The notes under the pieces were generated by a model. The model searched no databases. It was not told the DNA's origin and saw only the letters and a list, made by a program, of their open reading frames with translations. A stretch of DNA of 54,620 bases, from the NCBI GenBank assembly GCA_900550585.1, contig URST01000005.1, forward strand, positions 1 through 54,620, read 5' to 3'. Source of the stretch: an uncultured Eubacteriales bacterium. Its GTDB lineage: Bacteria; Bacillota; Clostridia; Oscillospirales; Oscillospiraceae. Below, piece by piece: positions 51,508 to 54,620 of this stretch. The position numbers and the translations under genes are program-made. How positions within the stretch are numbered: the stretch's first letter is position 1; every line of letters begins with the position of its first letter.

Positions 51508-51546
51508 AAAAGACCGGCGCATCCCTGCGGGATGCGCCGGTCTTTT
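51508..51546. terminator. Bidirectional terminator, 18-bp perfect stem
   Basis: The arms 51508-51525 and 51529-51546 pair perfectly (AAAAGACCGGCGCATCCC on the left), with TGC as loop. Shared by the convergent XRE and serpin genes. Confidence 0.95.
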
Positions 51547-51550
51547 GCGT

Positions 51551-52789
51551 TCAGTTCATGGCGGTCACGGTGCCCAGGAACAGGGGCAGGTTGGCATGGG
51601 TGTCCACGATCATGTACACAAACGGGCGGTCCAGCACCACGCGATGCACCTCCGGCGGCTCGGCTGCGCCGGCAGCCGTCTCGATGGCCGTGACGGCGGC
51701 GGCCTTGGTGCCGTTCTCGTCCAGCTCCAGATAGGTCTTGTGCAGCACAGCGCCGACGTAGAGCTGGTCGTTGGGCGCGCCGCCCATGGCCCGCAGATCC
51801 GCCGCCGCGCTGTCAAAGGCGTCGGTGACGCCCATGGCCTTCAGCGCGTCGCTCAGTTCCAGCGAGGAGGATGCCTTGAACCGGGGGATGGCGGCCTCCA
51901 CCGTGCCGTGCTGGGGGTCATTCAGCAGGGCGTGGAGCTTGCCGCCGGTGAGCCCGGCCACATAGTCCGTTATGGAGACGCCCTCATTGGGCAGCAGCCC
52001 CACAAAGGCGTAGCGGCCGCCGTCGTAATACTTCATAAAGCCGGTGGTGTTGTCGTCGGACAGATAGAGGCTCTCCTGCGACCACAGCAGATCCGCCGTC
52101 TGGCGGGTGCCGTCGGCGGCAGTGAACACCCCGTCCTTCTGGATGTTCTCCTTCTCGTAGGGCTTCTTCCACTTGGCGTCAAAGCACACGGCGTTCACCA
52201 GATAGAGCATGGTGCGCTCGCCGGGCGCCTGCTCCAGCAGCTTGTCGATCATGCCGTCGGTCTGATCGCTGACCCAGTGGTTCAGGTCGTTTTTCATGGC
52301 CTCGTCAAAGGCGGAGCGGTACACCTCCGCGTCATAGTAGCTGACGCAGTTGTCCAGAAAGCTGTCCTCCACCCGGAAGATGTCCCGCACCCACAGGGAG
52401 TTGGCCAGCGACAGCTTGCACTTCTTCGTGTTCTCCGGCAGGCTCATGCGATAGGTGTACAGATAGTCGTTGAGTGTGTCCCGGTCCATGCCCGTCACCT
52501 GCTCCAGCTGGGCCAGTGTCTCGCCGGAGGCGCCGTTGGCGGTCATACCCAGGGCGTACAGCAGCGATACCGGCGAGAGCAGCACGCTCTCCCTCCCCGC
52601 CGTCTGCCGCAGGAGGGCGGCGGCAAAATCCATGACCGCGCTGCTGTCGTCGGTCAGATCGGTCCGTGTATCAATGGTCTGGGCGGTGATGCCGTCGGTG
52701 AGACACTGGGCCTCGATCCTGCCGCCGCAGCCAAACAGCGGCAGTGCCATGCAGACAGCCAGCACCAGCGCCGCGATGCGCTTTCCCAT
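51551..52789 (-). CDS. Secreted lipoprotein serpin (serine protease inhibitor)
   Basis: 412 residues from ATG 52789 (GAAAGGAG upstream; the frame runs on upstream across a terminator). The signal peptide MGKRIAALVLAVCMALPLFG leads to a lipobox Cys (residue 21). The serpin fold is clear: NSVLLSP-like GRESVLLSPVSLLYALGM, NSLWVRD, LVNAVCFDAKWKKPY, and the hinge of the reactive loop, ELDENGTKAAAVTAIE, then VLDRPFVYMIVD and the end PLFLGTV. It should trap a serine or cysteine protease outside the cell. Gut-bacterial serpins are known to inhibit host or competitor proteases. Confidence 0.93.
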   Translation of the reverse strand: MGKRIAALVLAVCMALPLFGCGGRIEAQCLTDGITAQTIDTRTDLTDDSSAVMDFAAALLRQTAGRESVLLSPVSLLYALGMTANGASGETLAQLEQVTGMDRDTLNDYLYTYRMSLPENTKKCKLSLANSLWVRDIFRVEDSFLDNCVSYYDAEVYRSAFDEAMKNDLNHWVSDQTDGMIDKLLEQAPGERTMLYLVNAVCFDAKWKKPYEKENIQKDGVFTAADGTRQTADLLWSQESLYLSDDNTTGFMKYYDGGRYAFVGLLPNEGVSITDYVAGLTGGKLHALLNDPQHGTVEAAIPRFKASSSLELSDALKAMGVTDAFDSAAADLRAMGGAPNDQLYVGAVLHKTYLELDENGTKAAAVTAIETAAGAAEPPEVHRVVLDRPFVYMIVDTHANLPLFLGTVTAMN

Positions 52790-52859
52790 GAGATCAGCTC
52801 CTTTCGTTCTCTCTACCCTCTTAGACGCAGCCGCGGGCGGAAAGGTTTCCCTTCCGCGC

Positions 52860-52913
52860 AAAAAAGCGGGCACACGCAGGCGGAAGGCCCCGTCTGTCTG
52901 TGTCCGCTTTTTT
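52860..52913 (-). terminator. Terminator after rnc
   Basis: AAAAAAGCGGGCACA pairs with TGTGTCCGCTTTTTT around a GC-rich loop of about 23 bases, between rnc and the serpin gene. Confidence 0.75.
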
Positions 52914-52916
52914 GTC

Positions 52917-53597
52917 TCACAGCGCCATATGCTCCAGCGCACAGCGGGCGGCGGCCTGCTCGGCCTCCTTCTTGCTGCGCCCTTCGCCGGTGCCCGCCAC
53001 CTGTCCGTTCAGCAAAACGCGGAACGAAAACACTCGGTCGTGATCCGGGCCGGCGGTGCCCGTCATCTCGTACCGCAGCACCTGATCGGGCTTGCGCTGC
53101 ACCAGCTCCTGCAGCTCCGTCTTGTAATCCCGGCGGCGCTCCTCCACCCGCTCCTCCTGCTCCTTGTCCAGCAGGACGCGGTGGATGATATCCCGGGCAG
53201 CGTCCATGCCCCCGTCCAGATAGACGGCGGCGAACACAGACTCCGTGGCGTCGGCCAGAATGGACGGACGGCGCCGCCCGCCGCCCAGCTCCTCGCCCCG
53301 GCCCAGCCGCAGGTACTCGCCCAGTCCCAGATACTGCGCCACCTCGTGCAGGCTCTCCTCGCACACCAACGCGGCCCGGATGCGGGTCAGATCGCCCTCC
53401 GGCAGGTCGGGGTGCTTGGCGTACAGATACTCCGCCGTCACGAACCCCAGCACCGCGTCGCCCAGAAATTCCAGACGCTCGTTGCTGCTGATGCCCGCGC
53501 CCCGGTGCTCGTTGGCGTAGGAGCTGTGGTACAGCGCGTTCTCCAGCAGCGCAGGGCTGCGGAAGGCATAGCCCAGCTTCGTCTCCAAGGCGTGCAT
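52917..53597 (-). CDS. rnc: Ribonuclease III
   Basis: 226 residues. It cuts double-stranded RNA in rRNA and mRNA processing. The signature NERLEFLGDAVLGFVTAEYL with catalytic Glu/Asp, the second metal site ADATESVFAAVYLDGG, and a C-terminal dsRNA-binding domain (YKTELQELVQRK, GRSKKEAEQAAARCALE). ATG 53597 after AAAGGAG. Order plsX-acpP-rnc is widespread in Firmicutes. Confidence 0.97.
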   Translation of the reverse strand: MHALETKLGYAFRSPALLENALYHSSYANEHRGAGISSNERLEFLGDAVLGFVTAEYLYAKHPDLPEGDLTRIRAALVCEESLHEVAQYLGLGEYLRLGRGEELGGGRRRPSILADATESVFAAVYLDGGMDAARDIIHRVLLDKEQEERVEERRRDYKTELQELVQRKPDQVLRYEMTGTAGPDHDRVFSFRVLLNGQVAGTGEGRSKKEAEQAAARCALEHMAL

Positions 53598-53617
53598 TTC
53601 ACACCATCTCCTTTCCC

Positions 53618-53650
53618 AAAAAGACGACCCCGCGCAGGCGGGGCCGTGTC
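53618..53650 (-). terminator. Hairpin between acpP and rnc
   Basis: GACGACCCCGC and GCGGGGCCGTGTC pair imperfectly around GCAG, and the minus strand continues TTTTT. Probably a partial terminator giving acpP more transcript than rnc. Confidence 0.65.
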
Positions 53651-53669
53651 TCGTTTCCTCTATGTCAGA

Positions 53670-53915
53670 TCAACCGAGCTTGCTGCTGAGATAGCGGACG
53701 CAATCGCCGACGGTCTTCAGTGCCGCCAGATCCTCCTCGTCGATCTCGCCGATGTCGAACTCCTCCTCCATGGCCATGACCAACTCGACCAGATCCACGG
53801 AATCGGCACCCAGATCGTCCACGAAAGAACTCTCCATGCTGATCTCATCGGTGTCGATAGCAAACTGCTCGGCGATAAGATCCTGCATCGTTTTGAAGAT
53901 CTCCTCCATTGTCAC
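53670..53915 (-). CDS. acpP: Acyl carrier protein
   Basis: 81 residues. The phosphopantetheine Ser is in LGADSVDLVELVMAMEEEF. Very acidic, as usual. The start is more likely GTG 53915 (AAGGAGG eight bases upstream) than the ATG two codons later at 53909. It carries growing acyl chains in fatty acid synthesis and sits 76 bases after plsX. Confidence 0.95.
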   Translation of the reverse strand: MTMEEIFKTMQDLIAEQFAIDTDEISMESSFVDDLGADSVDLVELVMAMEEEFDIGEIDEEDLAALKTVGDCVRYLSSKLG

Positions 53916-53991
53916 GGGGTATTCCTCCTTCTTTTTTTCTCCGAATAGAATACGGCAATCATACCGGCCTGTCAATACCTTTTTGCCTTTT

Positions 53992-54620
53992 TTATTCGGC
54001 CGCCAGCTGCATCCTGTCTATATTGGCTGTAATGGCCTCCACAATGCCGCTCTGCGCCACCTGGATAGCCTGTCCGACGGCGTTCTCGATGGCCTCCGCG
54101 TTGGAGGCGCCATGGGCCTTGATCACCGGTCTGGAGATGCCGATGAACGCGGTGCCGCCCACCTTGTTGGGGTCGAGTCTGGCCTTGAAGGCGTTGAGTC
54201 CCGGCATCACCAGCAGGGCCGCAATCTTTGTCAGCAGATTTTTCTTGAACATGCCCTTCAGCGCGGAGCCTGCAAAGGAGCCGACGCCCTCGATGCTCTT
54301 GAGCATGATGTTGCCGGAAAAGCCGTCGGTGACGATGACATCGCAGCCGCCCTTGATGGCCTCCTTGGCCTCTATGTTGCCGATGAAGTGCAGGTCGCCC
54401 CGCTCCCCGGCCTGCCGCAGCAGCGCCAGCGTCTGCTTCTGCAGCTCGGTGCCCTTGCTGTCCTCGGTGCCGATGTTCAGCAGGCCCACCCGGGGCTTTG
54501 CCACGCCCAGCACCCGCTGGGCGTAGAAATTGCCCAGATAGGCGAACTGCACCAGATACTCCGGCGTACACTCGGCGTTGGCGCCGCAGTCGATAAGCAC
54601 GGCGCTGCCGGTGGTGGTGG
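53992..54620 (-). CDS. plsX: Phosphate acyltransferase PlsX, C-terminal part
   Basis: The frame is open to the window end. The visible about 209 residues carry TTTGSAVLIDCGANAEC, LLNIGTEDSKGTELQ, CDVIVTDGFSGNIMLKSIEG and the C-terminal NKVGGTAFIGISRPVIKAHG-type block (in part). PlsX makes acyl-phosphate from acyl-ACP for phospholipid synthesis, fitting the adjacent acpP. The first about 120 residues lie outside the window. Confidence 0.95.
   Translation of the reverse strand, partial: TTTGSAVLIDCGANAECTPEYLVQFAYLGNFYAQRVLGVAKPRVGLLNIGTEDSKGTELQKQTLALLRQAGERGDLHFIGNIEAKEAIKGGCDVIVTDGFSGNIMLKSIEGVGSFAGSALKGMFKKNLLTKIAALLVMPGLNAFKARLDPNKVGGTAFIGISRPVIKAHGASNAEAIENAVGQAIQVAQSGIVEAITANIDRMQLAAE

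Overview
The window looks like a chromosomal segment of a GC-rich, spore-forming Clostridium relative of the Oscillospiraceae type. The evidence is the gene content: TnpV, a DUF4358/DHHW/MBOAT cluster, a SpoIIQ-like M23 protein, plsX-acpP-rnc, no outer-membrane genes, strong Shine-Dalgarno sites and many rho-independent terminators. Genus and species cannot be read from the sequence.

Layout. (1) 1-5570 is an AT-richer, probably acquired block. It opens inside an ACAG tetranucleotide repeat that is read through in the hsdS specificity gene of a type I restriction-modification system. Next come an uncharacterised protein with a HEPN-type R-X4-H motif, hsdR, and a TnpV transposon remnant. (2) 5594-15480 holds an orphan protein of unknown function, an AraC-controlled pair of ABC exporters, and a TetR / response regulator / ABC ATPase / permease / histidine kinase cluster of the peptide-resistance type. 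(3) 15481-27109 is a catabolic locus on the minus strand: a TRAP transporter, a hydroxyisobutyrate-dehydrogenase-family enzyme, an acetoin-dehydrogenase-type 2-oxoacid dehydrogenase complex (E1 alpha, E1 beta, E2, E3), lipoate ligase and an MBL-fold protein. A divergent FadR/GntR regulator faces it. Two lesions lie in the divergent promoter region: the TRAP binding-protein gene has lost its 5' third, and the regulator has no standard start codon. (4) 27138-34884 holds small uncharacterised proteins, a DUF5662 protein, a radical SAM protein and a DUF4358-DHHW-MBOAT-DHHW cluster, probably for acylation of an envelope polymer. (5) 34885-54620 is mostly housekeeping: prfB with a long structured leader, thiolase, a PrsA/SurA-like foldase, mfd, pth, prs with a candidate attenuator, trmL, pgk-tpiA-gpmI, a gpsA-like gene, a SpoIIQ-like peptidase, a small XRE regulator, a lipoprotein serpin, rnc, acpP and partial plsX.

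The strongest candidate for an undescribed system is at the start. A type I R-M locus has a specificity subunit that looks switchable by slippage: both alternative frames stop within 15 bases of the repeat. A HEPN-like candidate RNase gene is translationally coupled to hsdR in the same operon. Other points of interest are the 154-base inverted repeat in the prfB leader, the leader peptide/attenuator before prs, and the damaged regulator/binding-protein pair of the TRAP-acetoin locus. All calls were made by eye from motifs, spacing and gene order, with no database search.
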